Assembly (NCBI RefSeq): GCF_030247195.1
Contig: NC_080672.1
Location: 157,301,167 to 157,365,166 of the forward strand
Length of the DNA: 64,000 bases
Reading direction: 5' to 3'
From: Topomyia yanbarensis
Lineage: Eukaryota; Arthropoda; Insecta; Diptera; Culicidae
The notes beneath the pieces are model-generated. The model had not been told where the DNA came from and made no database searches. It saw nothing but the letters and a program-made list of their open reading frames with translations. Within the stretch, counting starts at the first letter, position 1. Each line of letters opens with the position of its first letter. Shown in pieces: positions 1 through 12,554 of this stretch. A program made the translations under genes and the position numbers.

Positions 1-180
1 TGGGCTGGTGCAGAGTATGAAAAAACACAAAACATAAAAAAGGCCCATAAGCCCTCTCGGTCTCCTCGATGCACCACTATCGAGGCGCAATGCAATAACC
101 ATCCTAAAGCAGGTGTCTGCTCAAATATGCTTGAAGATGTTTGCAATACCCTCAAACCCGTCAACCTAGGAGAGGGATGT
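1..180 (-). repeat. Dispersed repeat, inverted partner of 16,075-16,240
   Basis: The reverse complement of this segment matches 16,075-16,240. Shared parts include the 'gaggg..tattgcaaaca' stretch, 'atggttattgcatt.cgcctcgatag' and the 'gggccttttttatg' end. No coding potential is visible. It is cut by the window edge, so its true end is unknown. Confidence 0.7.
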
Positions 181-366
181 CATTGACATAATTATGCACT
201 GAAAATAAAACTACCGCTTTTCAAATAAGATCGTTAACAACAACAGCCTAATTACGAAGAAATGTAAAATTAGTGAGCATAATTCAACCTTGTGACTAGA
301 AGCTAGCGACGCATTATATTTAGTCCAACCTTAAAATCCACCATTAGGTAACATTAATATAATAAA

Positions 367-697
367 TCGAATGGTATATGTCACTCGGCCCTCCAGGCCT
401 CCGTTAAAACGTCGGTTTTCAGACCAATTGCCATACCTTTCTATTGAGAAAGGCAAAAATATAGCACAGTGCATATATTGAATGTAATAGCATTAATACT
501 GCTAAATTCATCAAATATAGAACAATAACGAATTTACTAATAATGTAACACAGAGAGCAGACATCCATATCAAGCGTTAAAGTTATGTAAACATTAACGA
601 TCTTCTTGCCTTTCTCAATAGAAAGGTATTGCAATTGCTCTGAAAACCGACTTTTTAACGGAGACCCGGAGGGCCGAGCGACATATACCATTCGATT
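367..697. repeat. Long inverted repeat with about 90-bp arms
   Basis: Arms at about 367-456 and 605-697 are imperfect reverse complements. Both carry the 'gccctcc.ggcctccgtta' region, the 'cggttttcag' motif and the 'cctttctattgagaaaggc' edge. The spacer is about 150 bp and AT-rich. The right arm runs into the dispersed repeat at 606-970. The ORFs here are translations of the arms and are not genes. Confidence 0.7.
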
Positions 698-970
698 CAG
701 TTCGTCGAGTTCGACAAATGTCTGTGCGTGTGTATGTATGTGTGCATGTATGTATGTGTGTATGCGTCTGTGTGTATGTGACCAAAAATGTTACTCATTT
801 TTCTTAGAGATGGCAGAACCGATTTTGACAAGCTTAGTATCAAATGAGAAGTACGACGTTCCCATAGGCTGCTATTGAATTTCTAATGGATCCGACTTCC
901 GGTTCCGCAACTACAGGGTGATGAACACGATCACGCAGAAAATGTCAATTTTAATAAATTCTGCAATGAA
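606..970 (+). repeat. Dispersed mosquito repeat with TG/TATG-rich tract
   Basis: A conserved block (CCGATTTT.. TTAGT.TCAAATGA, CCCATAGGCTGCTATTGAA, CCGACTTCCGGTTCCG) follows a TGTGTATG-type microsatellite at about 722-781. The same order recurs inverted at 9,140-9,530 and 14,580-14,760, and partly at 2,050-2,215, 2,370-2,560 and 7,200-7,437. It looks like a recurrent non-coding element, probably part of a transposon UTR; the family is not identified. Confidence 0.7.
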
Positions 971-1023
971 TGTATAAAGGTGAAAATCTTTCCAAAATGT
1001 AACCACAACTACTTCGATTTGTA

Positions 1024-1959
1024 GTAGGGGAGAGAGGGTAACAATGAAACACATTTTTTCTACAATTTAATTTTGATGATAATACATGTTATTTGTGTAA
1101 TCAAAAGTGATACATAGTGCCACTATGTTGTTAACTAATACATATATTTTTTCCAGCTGGTAAAATTCACGGGAAATAACATTTTTTGGATAATAAACAG
1201 TTGGTGGTAAAATGTATCAGTGTGCCCCATGGGTAGGAACTATGAAACACGATGTCGTCTATAGTGAAATATTCTGCTTATAAATTTTATTCTTTTGTTT
1301 TGACGAAGAATGATCCTAACGCTTTGAATTAAAGTTATATTGAGGCGAAAATCGTTTGTTTACGAAAGAATCCACTATATCATCGCGTAACATCGAACCA
1401 CCATATATGCATATTAGCTGCAATCCTGAAATAAGAGACAATTTCTACAAAATTTGGCCAAATTTACTAATTTTGCACTATATGATTAGTATTTAGTGTG
1501 GAAAATCGGAACCCATTGACATTTTGAGACAGACCACAAAAACAAACAAAAATCACTGTTCCCCATACGCCATCGTTTCACAGTTACCCAATGGGTCTAT
1601 TCATGAAAATTGTGAAATCACACAGAACCATGAGTAGTTACCAAAAAACTTTGTTCGCGGCAAATGTTGAGCATGAAATTTGCAATAAATAGCAATAGAC
1701 TAAACATTTATTCAATGAATGGTAATTCATAAAGATGGAATAATGTTTATCATTGCAAATTTACTCTGGCTATCACAAAACAAACAAATATCCATTAAAA
1801 GAGATAGAGTTATCAGATCTCTTCCAAAATATAGCAACACGTGTAAAGAATTAGAAATTGTGAAATATGAGGGAATTAGACGATTCCGATCATGCATTGT
1901 GATTTTATTGCGAATGTTTCATAGTTCCTGCTGATCCACTGTTACCCTCTCTCCCCTAC
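1024..1959. mobile_element. 936-bp MITE-like element, TIR GTAGGGGAGAGAGG, TA duplication
   Basis: The ends are inverted copies of GTAGGGGAGAGAGGGTAAC (1,024 onward and ending 1,959). Each is flanked by TA, as expected for TA-targeting (Tc1/mariner-type) elements. It lies inside a dispersed repeat: the right flank resumes 'ggtcac..ac.gcca', also seen near 2,298. The interior is AT-rich and non-coding; the 71-aa ORF at 1,719-1,934 shows no recognisable features. Confidence 0.7.
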
Positions 1960-1961
1960 TA

Positions 1962-2560
1962 GGTCACTAACAGCCATTCAAAGTCTCTTTGGCCACATTG
2001 GCCATCATCATCGGTTCCGGAAGCCCCGGCGGGAGTATCCAAATTCAGAATAACCGTCACATCAGTTTCTCGGAGATGGCTAGACCGATTCATCCAAGTA
2101 AAGTCTCAAATGAAAGGCGTTGCGCCCCCGTAAATGGATATTATATTTCATTCCGATCCGACTTCCAGTTCTGGAGTTACGGGTTGTGGCGTGCGATCAC
2201 ATAGCAAATTGCGATTCAAACCGATACTCCGATGAAAGCAAAAAAGGTAAAAATTTCGCTAAAATGTCTCTCAAACAACTTTAATTTGCATTTCTAGGTC
2301 ACCGACGGCCAACCAAACTTTCGTTGACTACATTGACTACCATAGACAGTTCCGGAAGTGCCCGGGAAAAGCGGCCATCTTTCAAAATTAACGAACTCGC
2401 ATCAGTTTCCCGGAAATGGTTGGGCCGATTTTCACAAACTTACCAAACAACCCAAATGATAGCTATAATATCCCCACAGATGTCTATAAAATTTCGTATG
2501 GATCGTTTATATGGGTCCGGAAATATAGACTAAACCGTACGGTCACATATAAAATTCCCA
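1962..2560 (+). repeat. Two further copies of the dispersed repeat block
   Basis: Blocks at about 2,040-2,215 and 2,370-2,560 repeat the 'atggc..gaccgatt' and 'ccgacttccggttc.gg' type motifs of 606-970. Each is preceded by 'ggtcac.a.cggcca' like sequence. Non-coding and diverged. Confidence 0.5.
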
Positions 2561-2810
2561 TATAAGCCGAAGCTTAAAATTTTTTTTTCAAAGGGTCCCC
2601 CCATGAAATTTCAGAAATCGAATTCGTATTTTTGATGCCAAACATCTTTAAAATTCATGAAACGTCGAGATTTTATGCAATCTCGAAATTTTTTTTGATA
2701 AAAGCGACTGTTTGGGACTTCGCTCCTTTTTTCAATTCAATATTACCGTGGCTGTTTTTTCTTTTGCAAAATTTCAGAACTCGAATAATGATTTCTTTTC
2801 TTGTAGTGCT

Positions 2811-3283
2811 CTTATAGTTGAGGTGTATCAATAGTTGCAGTAGTGGGTTATACGCCTAATTAAGGTACCAACCATCAACAAATATTTTTTATCAATTCAT
2901 CGCACTAAAATTATGCGACAATAAAACTGTTATCCTTGAAATTTGCTCAAATAACTATTGAAAAAAATTATTTTCTTAGAATTTTGAGCTCCCTTGCACC
3001 TATAGTTGTTATAGTGTACCTATAGTTGCAAGTCCCATTAGAAAGCTATATGATTTGCAACAATAGGAACCGAAATTAGCGATTGCACCACTATTGGTAC
3101 ATGTGTTCCTATAGTGGTACAAGCGGTTTTGAATACATAAATTGGTTATTAAACCATCTTTATATTTTTCCTGTGAAGTAGGGACTGAAAGCCTTCGTTT
3201 AATGTATTAACATTGCCGATAGGTCGATTTTCTATCAAAAGTTTTCCTTAAGTATGCGACTATTGGTACATCCACCCTATAGT
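2811..3283. mobile_element. MITE-like element with about 28-bp imperfect TIRs
   Basis: The left end CTTATAGTTGAGGTGTATCA and the reverse complement of the right end, ACTATAGGGTGGATGTACCA, share TATAG, GTG and CAATAGT.GCA. Further 'tatagttg' and 'ctattggtac' motifs occur inside in both orientations. No ORF. Boundaries are approximate and the TSD is ambiguous. Confidence 0.5.
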
Positions 3284-3334
3284 TGTCAAGTCATGTATAA
3301 TAAAATTTTAATAAATATAAGCAACTAAAAAATT

Positions 3335-4720
3335 CTCGTGTTCATGATTGAGAAAGGCACAATTGCACCGCTAGGTGGATTAAAACAGGTTTTTATATAT
3401 GATATCAGGTGCGCTGCTGAGTTTTACAGAATTCCCAGCTGATTAGCGATTTAAAAACGGCTAACGTGGTAATAGCTCTTGTTGCAATAAGTCGTGGCGT
3501 AAGTATTTCCACGGGCAGTCGTTAAAATCTTTACACATGTATTATAAGCTTATTTGTTCGAGCAGGGATGTCTTTTCTCTGGGATGTGATGAATATACAG
3601 TAACATGTATCAACAATAAGGAAAGTGTCCTCATTATGTTCATGTCCCGAAACTTTCAGTTCAAAATACAATATGAGACCAGTAAAATCGTGTATAGAAA
3701 AAAAAACAAAAATACAACAACAAAACAAAACAAACATTTATGTTCCTTGTTATTAGGATGTATATAACGTCAAGTAACGGTAATCCTTAATCTTGTTACG
3801 ACGAAACTAAAATATCTGGGATTGAAGATCAGCATCTCCGCTTACGGTCCACAACTGAAACAAGCTTGATTTGCTGTAAGAAAAAAAACAGTAGTAACCA
3901 GTCCGTTGAGAAGCTGTGGACTTGAAAATGCACAATTTTTCATCTTTCAATGCATATAAAAATAATCTACATTCCATATAAAATATTATAAAACGCTTTT
4001 ACCGACATATAATGAATATTGTGAATATAGAGCCTTTTCTACTCAGAATGCAATATGATAAATTGAACAAGATGAAGGAACTTGTACTCAATGTTAGAAA
4101 AATAATCAATATATAGAATATTTTGCTGTACATTACACAAACAATATAATGATCAAAAACACACCATGCATCCCTGCATTGAAAGATATATTTGAAACAC
4201 ATTTAGATGGCTGCACAATATTCCTGCCAACACCATTAACAATGGGTCATCAGGCCTGTTTGAGTCTGTTAGGACCAATCACCGTTTTCCTATAAGTGTA
4301 TAAAACTCGCTGCTGAATCCATCACTGCCCCAGTCACTGGAATATGTTTATTGTTGATAAGTTAACAGTACTTCAAAGTAAATGACTAACTTGTATCCCG
4401 GATAAAACTAATAACGCTCAGCAATGTATGCCCAAACACAGTCACGTCCCGTACACCAATAGAACTGTCGCTCCCTTGACATTGGACCCGCCATGCACTG
4501 TAAAACTAAACCTGACACTCACCAGTAACCGCGAGGGAACCATATTAAAAATAACCATACCGGATAACAATTATGACTCATTATTCAAGGAAAGGAACCA
4601 AATGCACCTTCAGAACACTTTGTGTTCAAAACAACAAGCCAAAGCCAGTTAAAACTGAACTATAATATCTCCTGTTATCAGTGCAGCTGCATATGGTTCA
4701 CGGTTTGCTTTGTCATGTAT
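3335..4720. other. Largely unannotatable AT-rich interval
   Basis: At 3,335-3,400 a short dispersed repeat ('gcaccgctaggtggattaaa') occurs, found inverted at 11,290-11,345. The rest has only short unsupported ORFs and no recognisable RNA gene or inverted repeat. Confidence 0.4.
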
Positions 4721-6065
4721 TGCAGGCTATAAGGGTAGGGATTGGCCGAAAGGGCAGGTTGGCCGAAGGGGCAGGTTGGCCGAGTGTCCTTTATGAAAAG
4801 GCTATAATGCGCAGTAGCGACATCTATAGTGATTTTGGTGAGGTGTTAGGTCACCCATGTTCCGACGTAATTTCAGGTGGTGGTGTCGTTTGTACCTGAG
4901 CACGTTTGTTTTTTTTTCTGATGCTGATGAGTAAATTTCAGTTTCTGTAAAGCAATATGTATAACGCGAATCAATTTACATCCGATTTCTAAAAACTTGG
5001 TACCGCTGGAAAGGGTATTCAAACCCCAATAAAATGGTATAATGGTTACCAGTGTAACCTTATATTTGTTTGTGTAAATCGTGATTGTTTTCGAACATAT
5101 GCATTGGGATAGGTTGGCCGAGTTTTGTGCGGGACTGGTTGGCCGAGTTGTAAATTTAGCGTAGAGCAATGTGCCCTTAGATATTTGTGAAATGCCAACC
5201 TTTCTCAGAGCGAAATTTGATATTATGCTAACATTGATAACAATAAGGAAAAATATACACGAGAAATAAGCAATAAAAATAATTTAAAATTATTATGAAA
5301 TAGAAATAAGTGATTATAATTATTAAAAGTTGGAAATTGTTTAACAAAAAGATGATCCCAATATTTTATGAATTAAATACCATCAAAACTTTTTGCATTT
5401 CATTTGTTACAACCTCGTCCCAATTAACGAAATCGATTCGTTAGTTGGGTAGGCTGACAGGTGTCAAAAAATCTCTAAAGGCAGTAGTTTAAAATGCATC
5501 TGCTCCCATCTTTGCCTATTGTCTTTTTTATTGTCTGACATAAGAGCGTCTTTTAATTGGGGTATTCCCAACTATCGAATACCCAACTCAAATTTTGACC
5601 GATTCCCCAATCAAAGCAGCATTGGAGGAGGAGAAAAATAAAAGAAAGCGCAAGCTTTCGCTGGCGGAGGAAAAGAAGCAGCGAGAGCTGGTAAAAAGTT
5701 AACTGAAGCTGCCGAAACTAAGTTTACAAAGGTTAAAAAGACTAATATAAGAGTGGATATTATTTTCTTTACGTATATTCGAAAAATGTTGTTTTTTTAA
5801 TTAATAAAGGTTTTCCACTCATACATTTGACGCGTTTCACTTATTTAACCAAACTCGGCCAACCTACCCCAGCCCTGGGGTTGGTTGGACGATTTTTCTT
5901 TCCGCATTTGTGTGCTAATAACTTTTTCCTTGACTTTTTTTATGAATGAAAAAAAAACATGTGCTCAAGGGTTCATGATAGCGCAAACCGTTTTTCAAAG
6001 TCTAACCAGAATGAGTACAGAAATTCCGAAAGCAAAACTCGGCCAGGCCCGGTCTCCCCTAAAGG
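4720..6065. mobile_element. Degenerate transposon-derived region with GGCCGA/TCGGCC motifs
   Basis: Motifs such as 'ggttggccga' cluster at 4,740-4,790 and 5,110-5,150, and in inverted form at 5,850-5,895 and 6,025-6,065 ('actcggccaacctacccc', 'actcggccaggc'). This resembles the battered ends of one or more DNA transposons. At 5,622-5,702 an open stretch rich in Lys and Glu (EEEKNKRKRK, EEKKQREL) ends at a stop; it could be a transposase remnant, but I cannot assign it. Confidence 0.35.
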
Positions 6066-6069
6066 AACA

Positions 6070-6920
6070 ACAAATGATCGTTCTTAACAATATTATGACG
6101 TAAAAATTTCTACTTATCCCGATGGTGGATTTTTCATCCAAGCGATTCAATCAAATTGAATAAAATGACGTTATAATGCCAAGCCAATCCAAAGTAAGGT
6201 GACGAAAATCTTCAACTAGATGGCGCTAGAACAATCCTCCGAACACACACACTCGTTCGACCACTACTATAACAGCTAATATCACAACACTTTCCGACAG
6301 TTGCATTTTCGAAAAATGTGTGTGGGTGTGTGTGTCTTCACACACATTTTTTGGCGTTTTTTCCACTTCGCTTCTCCGGGAGGCGTAGTCACAATGGCAC
6401 ATTTACAAAACATTGAAATCTTTACCGATTATCAACAATATTTATGTGGCCGCTCACCAATCTACCATGCTCATCATATCACTATAAGGCCAAACGAAAG
6501 CTGCTTGTCTATTTTGATGCACAAAGCGTACAACAGTTGTGTAGGTATTTCGACCGATCTCTAGTAAACACCGACGACAACTGATACGGGAAAAAATCAG
6601 TTTGGTACAAAAATTGATAAACAATTTTTTGCATGTTATTGCCATTTTCGGAGCCTTGACCATATGGGAACTCCGCGTGTGTGTGGATTCTTATTCAACT
6701 CCGGCACCAATACGTCGTTCAAATAAAATTCGGTAGCAATTAATGTGAATAATATGCCCTTCATGTAAGACTAAAATTGTGAGAATCGAGTCAGCAATAT
6801 ATGAGAAACAGGTGTGAATCTAATTTGGGAACTTGGACATTTCCTCGAATTTCTGGGATCCTCAACAGTTCTCAATGTGGTCAAAGAACCAACCATTTAT
6901 AGCAATCTGAAACTCCTTTC
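6070..6920. other. No supported feature
   Basis: Contains a short GT-rich stretch near 6,316-6,345 with a nearby inverted 'cacacacattttt'. The ORFs on both strands around 6,301-6,663 overlap each other and show no domain. I see nothing assignable. Confidence 0.3.
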
Positions 6921-7177
6921 AATTGGTCGGTGTTAAGTCAGACCGAACTAAGTGACAATATATCGATTTAGAGAAAAAACGAGTTTAAAGTTTAAATCGC
7001 AGTATCCTTTACGTTATAATAGGAAACTAGTTTTTGTCATAATTCTTGTCTATTGTTAAATATTTCAAATCTGACAAAAGCCGAATGTAGCTGAAGAAAT
7101 TGTTTCTCCAGTGCTATCATTATCTCATTTTTTAATGCTTTGCGACTTAGTCCGGTGTGACTTAACACCGACCAATT
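6921..7177. mobile_element. 257-bp MITE with about 33-bp TIRs
   Basis: AATTGGTCGGTGTTAAGTCA at the left end is inverted at the right end (TGACTTAACACCGACCAATT). The similarity extends inward through 'gaccgaactaagt' and 'acttagtccggt'. No coding potential. The TSD is not clear. Confidence 0.75.
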
Positions 7178-7199
7178 AGCTTAGCATCATTTAGATATT

Positions 7200-7437
7200 A
7201 CGATTATATCGATTTGTATGGGAGTTTCGCATGTGACCGAATACTTCAACCCGTAACACGGGAACCAGAACTCCGATTCTAATGAAATTTAATAGCAGTC
7301 AATATGGATGTTGTAGCTTTCATTTGGGACTAAAATTGAGAAAATAGAGTCAGACATTTCTAAGAAGCAGATGTGAATTCACAACAGGAACTTAGCCACC
7401 TTCCCGAAGTTTCCGGTTCCGCCGAAGGTGTCCAAAG
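7200..7437 (-). repeat. Dispersed repeat, left part, split by the 7,438-9,075 element
   Basis: In reverse complement it carries 'tcggagttctggttcccgtg' and 'aatagcagtcaat' type blocks of the dispersed repeat family. Similar sequence resumes at 9,081, on the far side of the inserted element. Confidence 0.5.
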
Positions 7438-9075
7438 CACAGTGCACAGTGGGACGAGCCCGAACTTAAGTCCATATATGAAGGTTATGAGATATTTTCA
7501 TTTGTATTTTTCTAGTATCAACTGAGCTATTAGAGACATTTTCGCGAGATTTTAGTTGATTTGAACGTAAAATGATTTTTGACAGCTTTTTAAAGGACAT
7601 AACTCAAGTGTTTTTTGCATTATTTGATCATAGGAACTACATACGATTATTATCATTTTTCAAAGAAACGGTTAAATTTATGCATTGCATTTCTTCACCA
7701 AAATTATCCATGTGATAAAATTATATCGTAAAATCGCCAAAAACAAGTCACTAGTTAGTTTAGTTAGTGCTTAGATAGCTGTTTGACATTAATTTTTTAT
7801 TGAATTCGAACTTCTAATGCGATTACAACAACGACGCCTGCGATCACACTATACTCATTCGAAAGCTTTTAAATTTCTCTTTAAAATGAGTTTTGCGAAA
7901 ACTTGCGATAAGCAGTCAAAATTTAAAAAAAACTGTTGATGGAGACGCATGGTTATTACTGATATTGATTTTGAATAATCACATTATAGCTAGAATAATG
8001 ACACGAATACATGCACAATTTTTAAATAGCATTGAGAGCATGATCTCCAAGGATTTTACTAGTGATCAAGAGTAATGAGCCGAATGGGAAGTACGGTTTT
8101 TTTAGATGGTAAAGGTATTAAGAATGTTTAAAAATCAGTAAATATTTCAACCATCTGAAATATGTCATAAAATGTTTCTGAAACTATATCTTGCTAAGTT
8201 ACGCATTAACTGCCAAATTGAGTGAACACAGTTGAGTTCTAGTCAATTGGTGAGACTATTTTGATCCGAATTTTCATAGCACTGATCTAGCTGCGATATT
8301 ATTCAAATAAAATAAGATATACGCGAAAAAAGGGATTTGGATTTATTTTTATTTAAGATATGAAATAAGCAATCTAAGTAACTTAAAACATACCTGTGAA
8401 AAAAATCGTTAACCATCTTGCTGATTAGTGAATGTCATTCCACTAAGACGCACAACATGTTTGTTTTGAAATTGAAAGAAAATGTAGTTTTCATATCAAG
8501 TAACGCACTAATGAATTGAACGTTCCAAAATTAGTCAAATACAGCTTATTTGATCCGCAAAAACAGAATAGTCATTTCTGAAGCCCCATAATGAGATGTC
8601 AATCAATTCGTTTCAATATGGAACATAAATTCCAAAATCACTATTGAAAAAATCATTATGAAAGACAAAATGCTTACTTTTGAGCCACTCTAATAAGTAG
8701 TAAAGTTAATTTCTATTTTTATAACCAAAATAGGATTTCAGCGCACAAAAATTTCTTTAAAAAATATTTTGAGCCTTCACAACAAAATATTTACTTACTT
8801 TTTATGCATTAGGGTTAATGCATAATGAAATTTTATTTTTTTCAACTGTTAATATCAAAAACGATTTAACACACGAAAATAAATATACACAGATTTTAAG
8901 AACGATTTCGAAAAGCAAATATATTTTTGAGACACCCTAATCAATAGTAAATGTTTATTTTTAAATTGTTTTAATATCAAAAACGAAATCAGCGTACCAA
9001 AATTACGTCTTATTTGAACCGATACGGCAAAGTTTGGACTTTAGTCCACGTTTTGTTCTAAGTCGTGCCACTGTG
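7438..9075. mobile_element. Transib-like non-autonomous element (CACAGTG termini, 5-bp TSD)
   Basis: The element begins CACAGTGCACAGTGGGACGA and ends TCGTGCCACTGTG. It is flanked by direct repeats CAAAG (7,433-7,437 and 9,076-9,080). A terminal CACAGTG heptamer and a 5-bp duplication are hallmarks of Transib transposons, whose ends resemble V(D)J recombination signals. The 1.6-kb interior is AT-rich and non-coding, with short internal repeats near 8,700 and 8,940. The superfamily assignment is inferred from termini and TSD only. Confidence 0.6.
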
Positions 9076-9080
9076 CAAAG

Positions 9081-9530
9081 GTGTCAATGTGGGTTTGATT
9101 GAGAACCAGTTAGCTGAAACTATAGATCCAATCAATTTGGAACACATTTTATGAGATTTTGCATGTTTTAGACAACGCAATTTCATGCGTGATAGCACTC
9201 TTCAACCCGTAACTCCGGAACCGAAAGTCGGAATTAAATGAAATCCAATAGCAGCCTATGGGCATGTTGTACCTTTCATTTGATACTAAGTTTAAAGAAA
9301 TCGGTTCGGCCAAATACAAATATGTATATTTGTATTTGGTTCGGCCATCTCCGAGTAACCGATGTGCATATTTTTGGTCACATACATGCACACACACATA
9401 CATACGCACACACACAGACATTTGCTGAACTCGACGAACTGAGTCGAATGGTATAAGAGACTCAGCCCTCTGGGCCTCAGTTAAAAAGTCGATTTTCAGA
9501 GTGATTTCATAACTTTTCCAAGGAGAAAAG
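9081..9530 (-). repeat. Dispersed repeat with CA-rich tract, inverted relative to 606-970
   Basis: In reverse complement the order matches 606-970: 'gaaaatcgac', GGCC-rich edge, 'gtcgagttc', TGTGTATG-rich tract (9,383-9,422), 'ccgatttc', 'tcaaatgaaagg', 'cccataggctgctattgga'. It is interrupted by a 28-bp palindrome at 9,311-9,338. Confidence 0.65.
9311..9338. mobile_element. 28-bp palindromic insertion with 7-bp direct repeats
   Basis: Perfect 12-bp arms (CAAATACAAATA / TATTTGTATTTG) around a 4-bp centre are flanked by GTTCGGC on both sides (9,304-9,310 and 9,339-9,345). Other copies of the host repeat read through here without the insert (for example 14,638-14,655). Confidence 0.7.
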
Positions 9531-9539
9531 CAAAAAGTG

Positions 9540-11285
9540 AAATTCGTCTATTATTGTAATCTCGTTCAAAAATTATAAATAAATTTTTTTTATTCCAATG
9601 TTAGGCATAAGTCATACAAAAAGTATATACTTCCAAACATATTTCGAATAAAGGAAATCAGATCAATAGAATAAGCCCTGTTGTAGCCTGGCTGCCATTT
9701 TGAATTTTCGAAAAAAATCATTTTCTAATTATCGATAAACAACGAATAAAATATCAAAAGCAGAAGTTCATATGTCTTTTAATTTTTCCACAAAAAATTC
9801 TCAAATGTTTGATTTCCCGCCGAATCCAGCAGAAGGTCCCCTTAAAGAGGTGTAATCAAAATCGTTCATTTCTAGCTGGTTTACTGGGAATAAAATGCAA
9901 TAGTAAAATTATACATTTAATTCTCAGCGCCCATTCCGCTTCTAGACGACAAACTTCAGATGGGTTTTAAAAATTGTGAATTTTATTGTACTATCTCACT
10001 TCACGTAGCGACTGATGCCAGACCACTGGACCACAGAGGCTGTCTGGTGGGAATATTGCTCTTTTGGCGTCTCATCCTTCGAACACAACTGAAACCACGC
10101 GGTTTGTTGAACGAAATTCTAACGTTTCCATTGGCGACAACGTTGAAATTAATGGAAAATTAAATTTGTAGACACACAATGAATTACTGTCATTCAGTAG
10201 GATTTCCCCGTGGTGATTGCTCTAGCCGTTGCTTGTACCGCTGCTGCTACCACTGCTATCATTGCCACATTTGCCAAAGCCAGTTTAATTGATGGCGAAT
10301 AATTTCGTTTTCCGTAGTGGTGAATTTTAGGTGCATTTCCCGGCCTCAACTTTCGACGGAATCAAACGGGTAGAGACCCACTAGCCTTTGAGAATGAGCG
10401 AGTTAAGAAGGGCAAGCTGAAATCATTACGTGATTCTGTTTTCGTAATCGTTACAGTAGGAAGTAGAGGATGGAAAAGGGGATTGAATTTTTTTGCTTTA
10501 CAATGAATGCTTTCCTTCAGAACAGGTAGACGGACCATTTAGCATTTGGTTCGCCGATGGCAGGAAGGATAAAGCATACGTAATTTGCTAATGGCATGCA
10601 ATACTAAGCTGTCCGAGAGGAAATTAGAGAATGGAAGAAATGTGTTTAAAATTCATTATACTGAAGCCATAGTGTCGTGTGGACGGTTAAAAAGCAGAAG
10701 ATAAATGGAACCGAGCACAGTCCACGCGAAATAATATGCTGTCAATTAAATTTCGCCTTAATCCAGTTATCCAAGTACAGACTGAAGAGATGTATTTATA
10801 TTTTGAGTTATTGGAATTTGGGTATGTCGCTCGCCTTTAATATAAATAATTTTATTAAGTTGGCAAGCCCAATAAAGTTCAGCCGCTAATTAGAATCGGT
10901 TGTGTATCTGGAGCCGAAATACTAAAGCTGTACGCGCATGAGACGACAGAACACACGCCACAAAAAATATTCACAATAATTTTTGTTCTGTAGCTATGCC
11001 AACGCGGCAACAGCAACAGCGTTGGAATCAAGGAGTTTTTTTCTCTAAGCACCTTGGTTGGAATAACTAAACAGCTTTGAAACTACAACCAGCCAGAAAT
11101 TCGGCTTTTTTCTGTTGGACTTATTGGGAGTGATTGGTTTTTAAATTGAGGTCGAGAGGAAACTCAGAGGATTACTTAGTTTGTACTTGTGCCACCTTGG
11201 GGTGATTTACATATTTACTCTTGAAGACTAATGAACTAAGACATCAAAATATCAAAGTTGATCCTTTTTCTCATTTTATTTGTAT
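9540..11285. other. About 1.7 kb without recognised genes or repeats
   Basis: This stretch has higher complexity and locally higher GC (10,000-10,350) than its surroundings. Short ORFs at 9,960-10,163 and 10,677-10,889 have no recognisable domain. It could be unique host intergenic or intronic sequence; nothing more can be claimed. Confidence 0.3.
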
Positions 11286-11689
11286 GATTATAGAAAAAAA
11301 CCTGTTTTAATCCACCTAGTGGTGCAATTTGCTTTTCTCAATTATCCAATCTCCATGGAAAAAAATGTTCCCAAAATCGTGAATAAAGTGCCATAAATCC
11401 TGGAATCCTGAAAACAGGACCATGAACAAAAATCATATGTTTTATAAAACAGGACCATGAACAAAAATCATATGTTTTATAATTATGTTCAATACCCCTT
11501 AAGTAACGCTCGCATAACGCTTATTTTAGTGGAACTATTTGTTTTTGATTTGTGTATTTTAGACATGGTTTCCACCAAGTCATTTCTAATGCGATTTTCA
11601 GTGCGCAAACTAGTTCACAACTTTATGAACATTATTCATAAAACCAAAGGTTGACTTATGATGATTTTCATAGATGTAAAAGCCTTAGA

Positions 11690-12120
11690 TCACATAATCA
11701 TAATATTCTGGATATGTTCTCGTGAACTATTTCACGAAATTCAAAATTTTATTCATGAATCCATTCAATTCTCGTGAAGTAATTCATGGTCTCTGATATA
11801 TTAGGTACGATCCAATATCCGTGCTCATGAAATAGTTTACAAAATCATCAAATATTATCCATATATTCATGAACTGATTCATGATTCCTAATATGTCACG
11901 ATCCAATATCCGTGCTTGTGAAATAGTTCACGAAATAATGAAATATAAGTCATCTATTCGTGAACTCATGATATCTAGTATAAGTCACAACTCACGTTCG
12001 TTTTTATGAAAATCTTAAAATATTAGTCATGTATTCGTGAATTGGTTCATGATGCCTAATACATAATTTACAATCTATTATGCGTGCTGGTGATATTTAG
12101 AAGATATCGCTGATCATTTA
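11690..12120. repeat. Degenerate tandem repeat, about 90-bp period
   Basis: Units starting 'gatccaatatccgtgct' near 11,809 and 11,890 repeat the order 'gtgaaatagtt.ac.aaat', 'tatt.atgaact', 'catgat'. Flanking units are more diverged. AT-rich and non-coding. Confidence 0.6.
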
Positions 12121-12554
12121 CAATTTCATGCAACATGATAATGATATTTTCCCGGGAACTCTTTCACAAAATTTGGAGAATTATTCGTGGAATCATTTTT
12201 ATTCCATGCACTGTTTTATGAAATGCCCAGCTGCTAATGACAGTAAATAGTAATAGACACGAGCATTAGATATAAACATCGATATTCGTTTGATAAAGTT
12301 CATGGTGATGTCTGGATAGAAAACGAAAACTGCGATGAGAATCCCAAATAGTGTGCGTGATATAATTCACAGAAAAAGATATCAGTCACATTTTTATGAT
12401 CCAGTTCATATTGTCACGTTATTCCAAATAAAAAAAACCGATAATAACCAAAAAGTAACAGACGAAGAGAATTTACGTATATGTACCATGATAAAACTGC
12501 TGATATGATATCATATTATTCATATTACTCTTCGTGTCAAATTTGGAAGTAAGT

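Noticed and set aside
10015..10055. tRNA-like A-box word on the minus strand (TGGTCCAGTGG)
   Set aside because: No B box at a suitable distance and no cloverleaf could be drawn.
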